A stretch of 64,000 nt of DNA. Origin: Clostridium felsineum DSM 794. GTDB taxonomy: Bacteria > Bacillota > Clostridia > Clostridiales > Clostridiaceae. The stretch's first letter is position 1. The number at the start of each line of letters is the position of its first letter. Below the pieces are notes generated by a model. The model worked only from the letters and a program-made list of their open reading frames with translations, had not been told where the DNA came from and did not search any database. Of the stretch, positions 18,747 through 27,008 are shown one piece after another. A program made the position numbers and the translations under genes. The DNA is taken from NCBI RefSeq assembly GCF_002006355.2, contig NZ_CP096980.1, positions 2,604,001 to 2,668,000 of the forward strand, written 5' to 3'.

Positions 18747-19115
18747 CTATATACTTCTCTTAAAATTTATGATTCCACCTTTAGGCTCATCAACATCACC
18801 CTTATATCTAGGTATTAAATGTATATGCATATGCTTTATCGTCTGTCCTGCATAATATCCAACATTTACTCCTATATTGTAACCAGAGGGTTCATATTGA
18901 ATATCTAAAATTCCCTTTGCCTCATGCAAAAGACTATACATGGCTGTAATTTCCTCCCCTGATGCTTCAAAGAAAAATGGGAAATGTCTTTTAGGAATAA
19001 TTAATGTATGTCCTTCATTTACTGGATTTTTATCTAATATTGCAAAAGCCAATTTATTTTCGCATATTATATCAAAGTTATTACTACTACAAAATGGACA
19101 ATTATTATTTTCCAT
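18747..19115 (-). CDS. HIT-family nucleotide hydrolase/transferase
   Basis: A 122-aa histidine-triad protein. The catalytic motif HMHIHLIPRY (94-103) gives H-x-H-x-H with the family-typical continuation. The N-terminus has CPFC (6-9), seen in zinc-stabilised HIT proteins. VNEGHTLIIPKRH matches the Fhit/Hint strand. It hydrolyses nucleoside phosphoramidates or dinucleotide polyphosphates in the family; the exact substrate is unknown. GGAGAT precedes the ATG. It is monocistronic and convergent with the zinc-ribbon gene. Confidence 0.9.
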   Translation of the reverse strand: MENNNCPFCSSNNFDIICENKLAFAILDKNPVNEGHTLIIPKRHFPFFFEASGEEITAMYSLLHEAKGILDIQYEPSGYNIGVNVGYYAGQTIKHMHIHLIPRYKGDVDEPKGGIINFKRSI

Positions 19116-19257
19116 TGACTCATCTCCTTAATGTTTTAATATACCAACTCATTATATACTTGTTACTATAAAAAATAAATATTACAAAAGGTTTATTTGC
19201 AAATTTCAAAAAAATAGAACATAATTTATATATAAATAACTTATTGGAGGTAAAATA

Positions 19258-19998
19258 TTGGACTTAAATAAAAATTTAAGAATTGGAACAAGAGGTGTAG
19301 ATCCTTTAGATAAAAGATTTTTCTCCGAAAAAGAAATTTCAAGATTAAAAAAAGCTCAGGAGGAAGTTTTTTGGCTTTTAAATAGAGGTTATAATATGAA
19401 TTCCGTAATAAATTTAATTGGTAATCACTATCAATTTTCCTTACGCCAAAGGCAAGCACTTAGGCGTTCAACTTCTCCTGAATATAGCGTTAATCTACGG
19501 AAATCAAAATTACTCTCTCCTTCAAATTTATCACATAAAAAATTACATATAGATGGTTTCAATTTAATAATAACCTTGGAAGTTGCCTTTTCTAAGGGAA
19601 TTTTAATTGTAGGAAATGATTCTGTAATAAGGGATATCGCCGGAATACAAGGCAGTTATAGACTCATAGATAAAACCGATATGGCACTTAATTCTATAAT
19701 TAAAACCTGTAAAACTCTAGGATTATACGAAATTAATTTTCTACTAGATTCTCCAGTTTCAAATTCTGGTAGACTAAAGGAAAGAATCTTAAAGCATTTT
19801 TCAAAGGAAAACTTCAATGTAACTGTCGATTTAGTTCCCAATGCAGATATAGTTCTTTATAACCTTGATAATGTAGTTACTTCAGATTCAATAATACTTG
19901 ACAAATGCAAAAGCTGGATAAACTTATCTAATGAAATAATTGTGGATAATATTCCTAATGCACATTTAATACACCTTAATACAATACCAAACTTATAG
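19258..19998 (+). CDS. DUF434/DUF5616 protein
   Basis: A 246-aa protein with the two-part layout of the DUF434 family. An N-terminal helical part (KAQEEVFWLLNRGYNMNSVINLIGNHYQFSLRQRQALRRS, about 32-71) is followed by a larger alpha/beta part beginning LHIDGFNLIITLEVA, with DLVPNADIVLYN near 195-206. HIDGFN, VGNDSVIRD and LLDSPVSNSG carry conserved acidic residues suggesting a nuclease-like metal site, but no activity is established. The start is TTG at 19258 behind GGAGGTAAAATA. It ends in a hairpin overlapping its stop codon. Confidence 0.75.
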   Translation: MDLNKNLRIGTRGVDPLDKRFFSEKEISRLKKAQEEVFWLLNRGYNMNSVINLIGNHYQFSLRQRQALRRSTSPEYSVNLRKSKLLSPSNLSHKKLHIDGFNLIITLEVAFSKGILIVGNDSVIRDIAGIQGSYRLIDKTDMALNSIIKTCKTLGLYEINFLLDSPVSNSGRLKERILKHFSKENFNVTVDLVPNADIVLYNLDNVVTSDSIILDKCKSWINLSNEIIVDNIPNAHLIHLNTIPNL

Positions 19999-20017
19999 CT
20001 ATTCATAAGTTTGGTAT
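19984..20017. terminator. Bidirectional terminator overlapping the DUF434 stop
   Basis: ATACCAAACTTAT pairs with ATAAGTTTGGTAT; the 5' arm includes the last codons of the DUF434 gene. It also lies 9 bases past the panE stop on the other strand. Confidence 0.8.
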
Positions 20018-20025
20018 GATTTTCA

Positions 20026-20940
20026 TTATTCAATTGCTTTTATCATATTAAAAAGAGTCTTACTAACAGGAGTATCAATTCCATACTTTTCACCTAAATT
20101 ACAAACAACTCCTGATAACATATCTATTTCGGTTTTTCTTCCCATCAATATATCTTGATACATTGATGTTTTTCCTTGTGGTTCACATTGATCTAATACC
20201 TTTAACCACTTGTTAGTTTCCTCAATTTTTAAGTTAATCCCAATTTTTTCTGATAGCTTAATTACCTCCATCATGACTGAAAGCATTATATCTCGTGCAT
20301 ATTTATTTTCTTGAAACACCCTATAATTTGCTTTAAGCAGTGCTGACACAGGATTTATGCTAGCATTTAGCATGAATTTGGACCACATAGCATAAACTAT
20401 ATTATCAGGTACTTCATAATTTATTTTAGCACTATTAAATAATTTTTTAACTAATTCTATTTTTTCATACTTATTCTCATTTTCTTTTTGGCCAAATATT
20501 ACTTTTCCCTTATCTGAGGTATACACCTCATTTCCTTTTCTCACAGCATCAACTGCACAAAATGAATGGAGTAATTTATCCATACCGTATACTTTGCCTA
20601 TCTCTTCCTCGCTACTAATTCCATTTAGAAAAGAAAGTATTATAGTATTTTCGCCAACATAATTTCGTATCTGATCCATGGCTTCTTTTAGTTGACTATA
20701 CTTTACAGCAATTATAATCAAATCATCTTTTTCTAAATCATCACTGGGTGATACATATTTAAAATCGTACTTAACACCATTTATACGAAATCCATTTTTT
20801 ATATATCTTTCTTTTCTCTTATCATCAACTATAACCTTAAAATTTTCAGGGTTTAAATCATACAACTTTTTTCCAAAGGCACAACCAACTGCTCCCATGC
20901 CTACTATTGATATATTATTTATCCTATTCAACATTTTCAC
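20026..20940 (-). CDS. panE: 2-dehydropantoate 2-reductase family (PanE/ApbA)
   Basis: A 304-aa NADPH-dependent reductase. The Rossmann loop is VGMGAVGCAFG (13-23). LSFLNGISSEEEI and KFMLNASINPVSALL (Lys-x-x-x-Asn) match PanE, which reduces ketopantoate to pantoate on the way to CoA. No panB/C/D genes are nearby, and the family includes paralogues acting on other 2-oxoacids, so function at the pathway level is less certain than family membership. The ATG at 20937 is an alternative start three bases in. Confidence 0.82.
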   Translation of the reverse strand: MKMLNRINNISIVGMGAVGCAFGKKLYDLNPENFKVIVDDKRKERYIKNGFRINGVKYDFKYVSPSDDLEKDDLIIIAVKYSQLKEAMDQIRNYVGENTIILSFLNGISSEEEIGKVYGMDKLLHSFCAVDAVRKGNEVYTSDKGKVIFGQKENENKYEKIELVKKLFNSAKINYEVPDNIVYAMWSKFMLNASINPVSALLKANYRVFQENKYARDIMLSVMMEVIKLSEKIGINLKIEETNKWLKVLDQCEPQGKTSMYQDILMGRKTEIDMLSGVVCNLGEKYGIDTPVSKTLFNMIKAIE

Positions 20941-20997
20941 TTCCCTAAAGCTTTATAAATAGATTAATTCAAACTAAGCTTTTAGAATTAAGAACAA

Positions 20998-21447
20998 TTA
21001 AAAATTATTTGCTCTAATTTTCTGATAATAATCTATAATATGTCTTTCATGCTCTTCGTCCATAGCAGGTGACTTAATTAAAAAATCCGCTGTAGATTCG
21101 TTCATCGCTACTACAATATCATATAAAACAGAAATTCTAAGTAGTGCCTTTACATCAGGATCATGAGGTTGAGCTGTAAGTGGATCCCAGAAAAAAATCA
21201 TAAAATCTATATCCTCATTTACTATGGCTGCTCCTATTTGTTGATCTCCACCCATAGGACCACTTTTATATGGTAGAACCTGAAGTCCTGTTTCTTCCGA
21301 TATAAGCTTTGCAGTAGTGCCTGTCCCACAAAGATCATGCTTACTTAAAATTGCTACATTTGTCTTACACCAATCAATTAAAGCTTTTTTTCTATTGTCG
21401 TGTGCAACCAATGCTATTTTCTTTTTATTTTTCATTATTAATGCCAT
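20998..21447 (-). CDS. mgsA: Methylglyoxal synthase
   Basis: A 149-aa cytosolic enzyme converting dihydroxyacetone phosphate to methylglyoxal and phosphate. The family sequence is essentially unbroken: ALVAHDNRK (12-20), LCGTGTTA (39-46), the catalytic Asp68 in MGGDQQIGA, and FFWDPLTAQPHDPDVKALLR. This is a bypass of lower glycolysis under phosphate limitation or sugar-phosphate stress. AGAGGGGGATTAAAGT precedes the start. It lies upstream of panE with a 57-base gap. Confidence 0.95.
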   Translation of the reverse strand: MALIMKNKKKIALVAHDNRKKALIDWCKTNVAILSKHDLCGTGTTAKLISEETGLQVLPYKSGPMGGDQQIGAAIVNEDIDFMIFFWDPLTAQPHDPDVKALLRISVLYDIVVAMNESTADFLIKSPAMDEEHERHIIDYYQKIRANNF

Positions 21448-21600
21448 ACTTTAATCCCCCTCTTATGTAAAATATATTTGTTATTATAAATTATACCATA
21501 TAAAAAATTAATTTGTACCATTTAAGCTTTAAAAATACAATGAAAAAACTTAGAATTAAAATGCATAATACTTAGAAACAAGGTAAATTTTTTACCATGC

Positions 21601-21940
21601 GATATAAGAAAAATAAATATTAACAAAGTCTTAAATATAATATTTAACATAAGAAATATAAGGAAATTTTTAAGCAAACAAATTGAAGAAGAAAAATCAA
21701 ATGCAATGTTAAAGTTAGTTATATTTGCTCCTAGTGCACTGAATGATTGCTTCTTGCGATGAATCTGCAGTTCCTTCTGAAATTGATGATGCATTGGCTT
21801 TAGGAAATATGTCTTTAGCTGCTTCTTGTCTTTCTATTGATTCTTATTGGATACACTCGTTAAGAAACTTGTTTTCTAGCAAAAATGGAAAATCACTAAA
21901 CGAAGCTTTAAAAATACCTAATACTCATAAAATAATTTAA
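21601..21940 (+). pseudogene. Decayed nitroreductase-family gene
   Basis: Two pieces in different frames read as a nitroreductase. From 21652 the frame gives RNIRKFLSKQIEEEKSNAM... then VIFAPSALN, the N-terminal FMN/phosphate and APSA motifs of the family. From 21743 a +1 frame gives IASCDESAVPSEIDDALALGN then MSLAASCLSIDSYWIHS, the central helix and LGIxSxWI region. About 60-70 residues that should lie between are missing, there is no in-frame start codon for the first part, and the C-terminal GYP-type end is truncated at 21940. Deletion plus frameshift, so not functional. Confidence 0.8.
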
Positions 21941-21974
21941 CTAAAGTTGAAGTTATTTTTCAACTTTAGTTAAA
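21936..21974. terminator. Bidirectional terminator
   Basis: TTTAACTAAAGTTGA and its exact reverse complement form a 15-bp stem overlapping the pseudogene end and the stop of the LigT gene at 21953. Confidence 0.8.
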
Positions 21975-22495
21975 TTATACTCTTTATCAATCTCCCATTT
22001 GTTTACATTCCATTTGTACAAGCTTATGTTATCAAAATAGCACTTATAGTTACATTCATAATTCTTTACATGTGTTAAAATCTCATCAAAATGTTCTTTT
22101 ACTTTTTTACTTACTATTGTACAATGAAAAACTTTATCCTTCCCCTCATTATTTTTCCACTGAAGCCATTTAAGCCTTTTAAGTTCGTCTATTAATTGGT
22201 CATGTACCTCTTTTCCTTCTCTTGATAAATTCACCTTCATATATACTACATCTTTTCTGAAACTAGAAAAACCATCTATACTCATTTTCTCAGCATTAAA
22301 TCTGCATCGAAATTTTTCAAGCACCTCTTTTAATTCATATATATTTTCTTCGCTAGTTTCAAAAGGCGCCTTTATTGTAAAATGAGGTGGCAATTTAGAT
22401 CGCCTAGCATTAAATTTACTTTTCACCTCAAAGGCTAACTTTTCATTCAGTTTTGCTGCTTCGCCTTTTATAATACAGACCAAAACATATCTCAT
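21953..22495 (-). CDS. 2'-5' RNA ligase/cyclic phosphodiesterase family (LigT-like)
   Basis: A 180-aa 2H phosphoesterase. The two defining motifs are present: His38-x-Thr40 in PPHFTIKAPF and His124-x-Thr126 in FHCTIVSK. The length is right for LigT/ThpR proteins, which open 2',3'-cyclic phosphates or join tRNA halves in vitro; the in vivo role is unknown. It follows the DUF2325 gene by 34 bases and may share its Fur-controlled promoter. Confidence 0.85.
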   Translation of the reverse strand: MRYVLVCIIKGEAAKLNEKLAFEVKSKFNARRSKLPPHFTIKAPFETSEENIYELKEVLEKFRCRFNAEKMSIDGFSSFRKDVVYMKVNLSREGKEVHDQLIDELKRLKWLQWKNNEGKDKVFHCTIVSKKVKEHFDEILTHVKNYECNYKCYFDNISLYKWNVNKWEIDKEYNLTKVEK

Positions 22496-22529
22496 TTAAA
22501 TTACTCCTATCTAAATTTTTTTAATTCTA

Positions 22530-22823
22530 TTATTCATCTATCTTTTTTATATAATCCTTTAATTCATCCTCTATATATGACCAGGAACGTTTTGAAAACT
22601 TTACTCTAACACCAGACTTTTTCGATTCCCTTTTTATTATATCCATAAAATTATGTCCTACAAAATCTACCAAAACTAAAACCAAATCTAAATTAGAGTT
22701 TATCCTTATTTTCTTATTTCCTGATTTTCTTCCTGTAACATGCTCTATTTTATTAAATCCACTCTCCTTTAATTTATCTTTAATATTCCCAAGTTTATCT
22801 CCTCCTATAAGCAAAACACTCAA
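22530..22823 (-). CDS. DUF2325 protein
   Basis: A 97-aa protein with the full DUF2325 layout: VLLIGGDKLGNIKDKLKESG (3-22), IEHVTGRK, LVLVLVDFVGHNFM (47-60) and the cationic VKFSKRSWS. The fold is a small Rossmann-like sheet; function is unknown, though the family often occurs beside iron transport genes. A Fur-box-like operator lies just upstream, so iron control is likely. The ribosome site is AAGGAGGGATT. Confidence 0.85.
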   Translation of the reverse strand: MSVLLIGGDKLGNIKDKLKESGFNKIEHVTGRKSGNKKIRINSNLDLVLVLVDFVGHNFMDIIKRESKKSGVRVKFSKRSWSYIEDELKDYIKKIDE

Positions 22824-22840
22824 TTAAATCCCTCCTTATT

Positions 22841-22859
22841 GAATATGATTATCATTATC
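22841..22859 (-). promoter_or_regulatory. Fur box downstream of a sigma-A promoter
   Basis: On the minus strand GATAATGATAATCATATTC matches the 19-bp Fur consensus GATAATGATAATCATTATC at all but two positions. Upstream are TTGACT, a 17-base spacer and TAAAAT, so a Fur-family repressor here would block elongation or initiation of the DUF2325-LigT transcript. Confidence 0.8.
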
Positions 22860-22895
22860 ACATAGTGTAATTTTATACTTTTTTTAATTTTAAGT

Positions 22896-22941
22896 CAATA
22901 AAAATAGCCAATAACATATACGTTATCAGCTATTTTTATTG
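22896..22941 (-). terminator. Terminator of the chemoreceptor operon
   Basis: CAATAAAAATAGC pairs with GCTATTTTTATTG. The T-tail on the minus strand runs into the -35 (TTGACT) of the following Fur-controlled promoter, so the two signals overlap. Confidence 0.75.
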
Positions 22942-22962
22942 AAAACTTATTTAAATTTAAAA

Positions 22963-23802
22963 CTATACCCTTTCAGCTAAATCTTTAAGTATTTGAGAAG
23001 TAGAATTTAATTCTTGAATAGAAGCATTAACCTGCTCAAAGGCTGCTACCTGCTCCTCAAAAAATTCTCTAGTCTTTTTTGTATCATCATGAATACTGTT
23101 AACAGATTTACTTATTTCCTTTAAAACAGAATCTATCTTACCAAGAGATTCTGTGCTAGAATTAGATAATTTTCTTATTTCCTGAGCTACTACATTAAAT
23201 CCTTTTCCAACTTCGCCTGCTCTTGCGGATTCTATAGCCGCATTAATTCCAAGTAAATTGGTTTGCTTAGATATACTTTGAACAAAATTTATTATATCAT
23301 CTGTATTTTTTGCAGTATCAATTGCTCCATTAACAAGGTTTCCAGTACTATCATTTAATTTCACTAATTCTTGAACTCCCAAGGTTAAATTACCAATAAC
23401 ATCAGTTATTTGTCCAATGGCTTCCGCAAGCTTTTTGGATAAATCATATATCTTTATACTTTTTTCTAAATTTTTGCCTGCCACAACTACACCTTTTACT
23501 TTATTAGAGTCGTCCTTAATTGGAACAGCGTAAGATTTAAAATATAAACCATAGACCTCTTTAGGAACTTTTTTTATGATTTTTTCACCAGAAACTAGTG
23601 CATCATATACTGCCCCGCCTTGTGGTATGCTATCATTTTCATTGGCTTTAATTTGCATATTATCATCAGAAAATACCCCTATATACTTTTCTCTATCGGT
23701 TATTCCTACTGCTAGTTCCTTATCGAAAAAGATACTCAAATAAGGCATTACTATAGAAAAAGCTTCTGCTAATTTTTCCGGTGTTACATCTTTATCTCTC
23801 AT
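22963..23802 (-). CDS. Soluble chemoreceptor-like protein
   Basis: A 279-aa protein without membrane helices. The N-terminal ~115 residues form a small sensor with PIKDDSNKVKGVVVAGKN (PAS/Cache-like end). The rest is a short methyl-accepting signalling domain with the hairpin tip ISKQTNLLGINAAIESARAGEVGKGFNVVAQEIRKLS. Such compact cytosolic receptors signal to CheA or modulate other receptor arrays. It starts 28 bases after the membrane chemoreceptor, so the two are co-expressed. Confidence 0.87.
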   Translation of the reverse strand: MRDKDVTPEKLAEAFSIVMPYLSIFFDKELAVGITDREKYIGVFSDDNMQIKANENDSIPQGGAVYDALVSGEKIIKKVPKEVYGLYFKSYAVPIKDDSNKVKGVVVAGKNLEKSIKIYDLSKKLAEAIGQITDVIGNLTLGVQELVKLNDSTGNLVNGAIDTAKNTDDIINFVQSISKQTNLLGINAAIESARAGEVGKGFNVVAQEIRKLSNSSTESLGKIDSVLKEISKSVNSIHDDTKKTREFFEEQVAAFEQVNASIQELNSTSQILKDLAERV

Positions 23803-23830
23803 AAATTCATATTCTCCCTTATTCCATATA

Positions 23831-25852
23831 TTAAATTTTAAACTTGCTAACTAAACCTTGAAGTTCCTTAGCACTATTTTTATTCTTCTCAACACTATCT
23901 TCAATAAGCTTAACTTTCTCTACAATATTTAATGACTTCTCTGCTATATTAGAAACTCCAACAGCTCCATTATTAACAACTATTGCAATCTCAGATATAG
24001 CCCTAGAAATTCCATCAATAGATGAGTTTAACTGTTTTGAGGTTGAATTAAATTCACTCATAAGTCCATTAATATTTTCTGCATCTTTACTATATACCTC
24101 TGCAGATTGTACAAATTTATCATAATCACTATATACATTTTCATCTACAAATTTTAATAATTTTATGGACTCACTATTTAAATCTTTAACAGATGAATTC
24201 ACTGTTTCTACTACACTTTGTATCTTACTAGCCATATCGCTTGATTGTTCTGCTAAAGTTCTAACCTCTTCTGCAACAACTGCAAAACCACGTCCTGCCT
24301 CTCCAGCTCTTGCAGCCTCTATAGCAGCATTCAATGCAAGTAAATTAGTTTGTTCTGTTATTTGTAATATAGCGCTTGCTAAATTATCTATTTCTTTTAC
24401 TGCTTCAGATTTTTTAATGGCTTGTTCAAGTTCTGTTTTGACGTTATTGTATATTTCATTAGTGGATTTCTTAGAATTTATTGAATCGTCTTTAAGCTTT
24501 ATAGACATTTTATTTGTATTAGCTGTTAATTCTGCAGCACCTTCTGCCTTCTCAGCTATATTAGAAACAGAATTGCTTATTTCTCCTGTAGAAGCTGAAA
24601 CTTCTTCAACAGTAGCAGAATTTTCTTCCATACCTGCAGAAAGATTTTCAGTTTCACTAGAAGTTTCATCCGCATAAAATTTAAGTTCTTTTGTAAGGTC
24701 TTCAACGTTATCTGCATTGCCATTTATGCTAGTAGAAACGGTATTAAGTTCTCCTACGATTTCTCTAAATGTACTTCTAATTTCAAGTACTGATTTAAAA
24801 ATAACTCCTACTTCATCCTTAAATCCTCTGTATTTATCATAACTCTTGTCTAATACCAAATCTAATTTGGCTGTTTTGTCTGCAAGCTTTGCTATATCGA
24901 GTATAGGGTTTGTAATGCGTTTTGAAAATAATAATCCAACTATAGATGCTAATACGCCAAATATGATAGTCATTGCAATAGATATGTAAATAGCACTCTT
25001 AACAGATTTCATCATCTCAGCTCTAAAAGATACAAGTACTAGTGTCCACTTCAAATTAGGCATTTGATAGTAATATACAACCTTTTCCTGTCCTGCATCC
25101 CCATATTCAACAAAATCTGAAGTTTTAGAATTGCCTTTAAGTAAGTCAGTTATTACATCCTTCATTTTTCCATTTCCTATAGGCTTTCCTATATCTTGAG
25201 TTTTTCTGTTATACAATACTTTTCCTTTTTCATCTACCATATATGCATAACTGGAAGGAGAACTATTGGTTTTAACATTTTTTAAATACTTTGAAAAACT
25301 AGCACCCTCTACTGATGATGCTACAACTCCTATAACTTTTCCACCACTAACTATTGGACTTGCAAAAACTACTATTGGTTTATGTGTTGTATTTGATATA
25401 GTAGTATCACTTATAGTTTCTTTTCCTAAAAGAGCATCCTGTGCATACTTCTTATCGGCATAACTTTTTCCAATAAATGAAGTGTTACTATCTGAAATAT
25501 CTTTAAGATTACTATCTAAAACAAATGTATGCGATATATTGCCCGCTTTTTTCACATAATCCTGAAGCCATGTATTATTTTCATTTACTTCTGGTGTTAT
25601 TTGACCATCCGGACTTTTAAGTGCTAACTTTGTAACTGCACTTCTAGCTGCTACCAAACTATTAACAGATTGCTCTTTATTTACAACCGCATTAATACTG
25701 TCAACACATTGTGCTGTTACTGACTGCATTTCACCTTTGCTTTGATTGTTTATAGCATTTATCTCGTTTATGCTTATTGCTGCACTTACAGCAACTGTTG
25801 AAAATATAACTAAAACTATAATTACAATTGAAAACTTCTTTTTTATCGACAT
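23831..25852 (-). CDS. Transmembrane methyl-accepting chemotaxis protein with Cache sensor
   Basis: A 673-aa receptor. A membrane helix at about 8-28, an extracellular double-Cache-type sensor (about 35-280, with GKSYADKKYAQDALLGK and VVASSVEGASFSKYL), a second helix around 285-310, a HAMP linker (SKRITNPILDIAKLADK), then the signalling domain with tip ITEQTNLLALNAAIEAARAGEAGRGFAVVAEEVRTLAEQS. The ligand is probably a small organic molecule; not determinable here. The upstream SigD-like promoter fits motility control. First gene of a two-receptor operon. Confidence 0.92.
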   Translation of the reverse strand: MSIKKKFSIVIIVLVIFSTVAVSAAISINEINAINNQSKGEMQSVTAQCVDSINAVVNKEQSVNSLVAARSAVTKLALKSPDGQITPEVNENNTWLQDYVKKAGNISHTFVLDSNLKDISDSNTSFIGKSYADKKYAQDALLGKETISDTTISNTTHKPIVVFASPIVSGGKVIGVVASSVEGASFSKYLKNVKTNSSPSSYAYMVDEKGKVLYNRKTQDIGKPIGNGKMKDVITDLLKGNSKTSDFVEYGDAGQEKVVYYYQMPNLKWTLVLVSFRAEMMKSVKSAIYISIAMTIIFGVLASIVGLLFSKRITNPILDIAKLADKTAKLDLVLDKSYDKYRGFKDEVGVIFKSVLEIRSTFREIVGELNTVSTSINGNADNVEDLTKELKFYADETSSETENLSAGMEENSATVEEVSASTGEISNSVSNIAEKAEGAAELTANTNKMSIKLKDDSINSKKSTNEIYNNVKTELEQAIKKSEAVKEIDNLASAILQITEQTNLLALNAAIEAARAGEAGRGFAVVAEEVRTLAEQSSDMASKIQSVVETVNSSVKDLNSESIKLLKFVDENVYSDYDKFVQSAEVYSKDAENINGLMSEFNSTSKQLNSSIDGISRAISEIAIVVNNGAVGVSNIAEKSLNIVEKVKLIEDSVEKNKNSAKELQGLVSKFKI

Positions 25853-25894
25853 TCACTACCACCTCTTAATTGTAAATTTATCCTTTGGTTTTTA

Positions 25895-25920
25895 ATATCG
25901 TAATAAAATCTTTATACTTA
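25895..25920 (-). promoter_or_regulatory. SigD-like (flagellar) promoter of the chemoreceptor operon
   Basis: Minus strand TAAG (25920-25917), a 14-base spacer, and TACGATAT (25902-25895) compare well with the Bacillus-type SigD consensus TAAA-N15-GCCGATAT. It lies 43 bases upstream of the receptor start. Confidence 0.5.
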
Positions 25921-25927
25921 AGTTCAT

Positions 25928-25957
25928 AAAGATATGTTAAGTTTTTAACATATCTTT
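25928..25957. terminator. Hairpin between integrase and chemoreceptor genes
   Basis: AAAGATATGTTAA and TTAACATATCTTT form a 13-bp stem with a 4-base loop. It is 190 bases past the integrase stop and overlaps the region just upstream of the SigD-like promoter. No good T-run, so operator or terminator is undecided. The remainder of 25958-26144 holds nothing else I can name. Confidence 0.35.
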
Positions 25958-26144
25958 ACATTTAATATTTTATTAATAAAAAATATTAAAATTATTAATA
26001 TTTTTCACATCACTATGTATTATTACGAAAAATATAAAAATCAAGGAAATATATTGTGCTTATGGTAGTAAAAATATATAAAAGTATTTTTTATCACAAA
26101 ATGTTGGTATTTTCCTATAATCCTCTATCGTGCAATATTATTCA

Positions 26145-26705
26145 CTAAAACTGTACTAAAGAATACAAGTTATCCTTTTGCTCTTGATTTATTCCTATGT
26201 ACCTAAGGGTTATAGCTTGGGAACTATGATTAAAGGTATCCATAATTAAGCCTATATTGTATTTTGATGCTTTATAGGTCCAATACCCCCAAGTTTTACG
26301 TAGGCTGTGAGTTCCAAAGTTTTCAACTCCACAAATAATAGCTGCTTCTTTTAGTATTCTATAGGCCTGTACTCTTTCTAAATGACCTCCTTTTCTACTA
26401 TAAAATAAATATGAGTTCATACTTAGTTTCTTTTCCTTTACAAATATGAGTATAGTCTTTTTTATAGCAGGATTTAATTTAATCTTTTTAACCTTTCCAG
26501 TTTTCTTTTCTTTGAGTATAAAATAATATTTATATTCATAGTTTGAGTTAAAAATATCCTTAACCTTTACAGGAAGTATATCACTTATTCTAAGTCCTGT
26601 ATTTAATCCAAATTTAAATAAGACTCCATATTTAGTATCCTTACCATTTAAATAATAGTAAATTTGTTTAATTTTCTTTTTATCTCTTATAGGTTCTACA
26701 ACCAT
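26145..26705 (-). CDS. Minimal tyrosine recombinase (integrase-type)
   Basis: A 186-aa protein consisting only of the catalytic domain. The active-site residues are visible in order: Arg in NTGLRISDIL (about 39), Lys in EKKTGKVKK, H-x-x-R in GTHSLRKTWG, His in FNHSS, and the nucleophile Tyr in LRYIG. The N-terminal SAM-like core-binding domain of XerC/D and phage integrases is absent. No att-like direct repeats, phage or transposon genes are nearby, so it may be a stand-alone resolvase-like or domesticated enzyme. Confidence 0.87.
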   Translation of the reverse strand: MVVEPIRDKKKIKQIYYYLNGKDTKYGVLFKFGLNTGLRISDILPVKVKDIFNSNYEYKYYFILKEKKTGKVKKIKLNPAIKKTILIFVKEKKLSMNSYLFYSRKGGHLERVQAYRILKEAAIICGVENFGTHSLRKTWGYWTYKASKYNIGLIMDTFNHSSQAITLRYIGINQEQKDNLYSLVQF

Positions 26706-26734
26706 GAAATTACCTCCAAATATACTTAGAAGAA

Positions 26735-26752
26735 AATGTAAAACGTTACATT
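26735..26752. promoter_or_regulatory. Palindrome in the recombinase promoter region
   Basis: AATGTAA-AACG-TTACATT is a perfect 7-4-7 inverted repeat, 30 bases upstream of the recombinase start. It could be an operator or a recombinase-binding site. The rest of 26753-27008 is AT-rich leader for rpsD; I see no other defined element there except a weak AGCTTTAAAAGCTT hairpin at 26908-26921. Confidence 0.45.
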
Positions 26753-27008
26753 ACATTTTTCAACACATGTAAACATTATACCATAATAGATTCAACTTAA
26801 ATTTATTAAATAAGTAATTTTTTCTATCTTATATAAAGAAACAAATTAAGTATATTGTTTCATTAGTATGATTTATATGATTGTAATTCCTAAATAGCAC
26901 CGGTTTAGCTTTAAAAGCTTAGAATTCAAACAATTATAAATAAAAAACAGATTTAAGCTAATACTATATTTAATATTATTGAAAACATCTTAAGGAGGCA
27001 GTTATAAA

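Noticed and set aside
21522..21794. 90-aa minus-strand ORF across the nitroreductase remnant
   Set aside because: The plus strand gives recognisable nitroreductase motifs; the minus-strand frame is Phe/Ile-rich noise.
24165..24677. 170-aa plus-strand ORF inside the chemoreceptor gene
   Set aside because: It is antisense to a conserved signalling domain, has no ribosome site, and its Ser/Leu-rich composition is that of a reverse-complement shadow.
26145..26705. Part of an integrated prophage or transposon
   Set aside because: No other phage, transposase, att repeat or tRNA is visible on either side; composition matches the neighbours.
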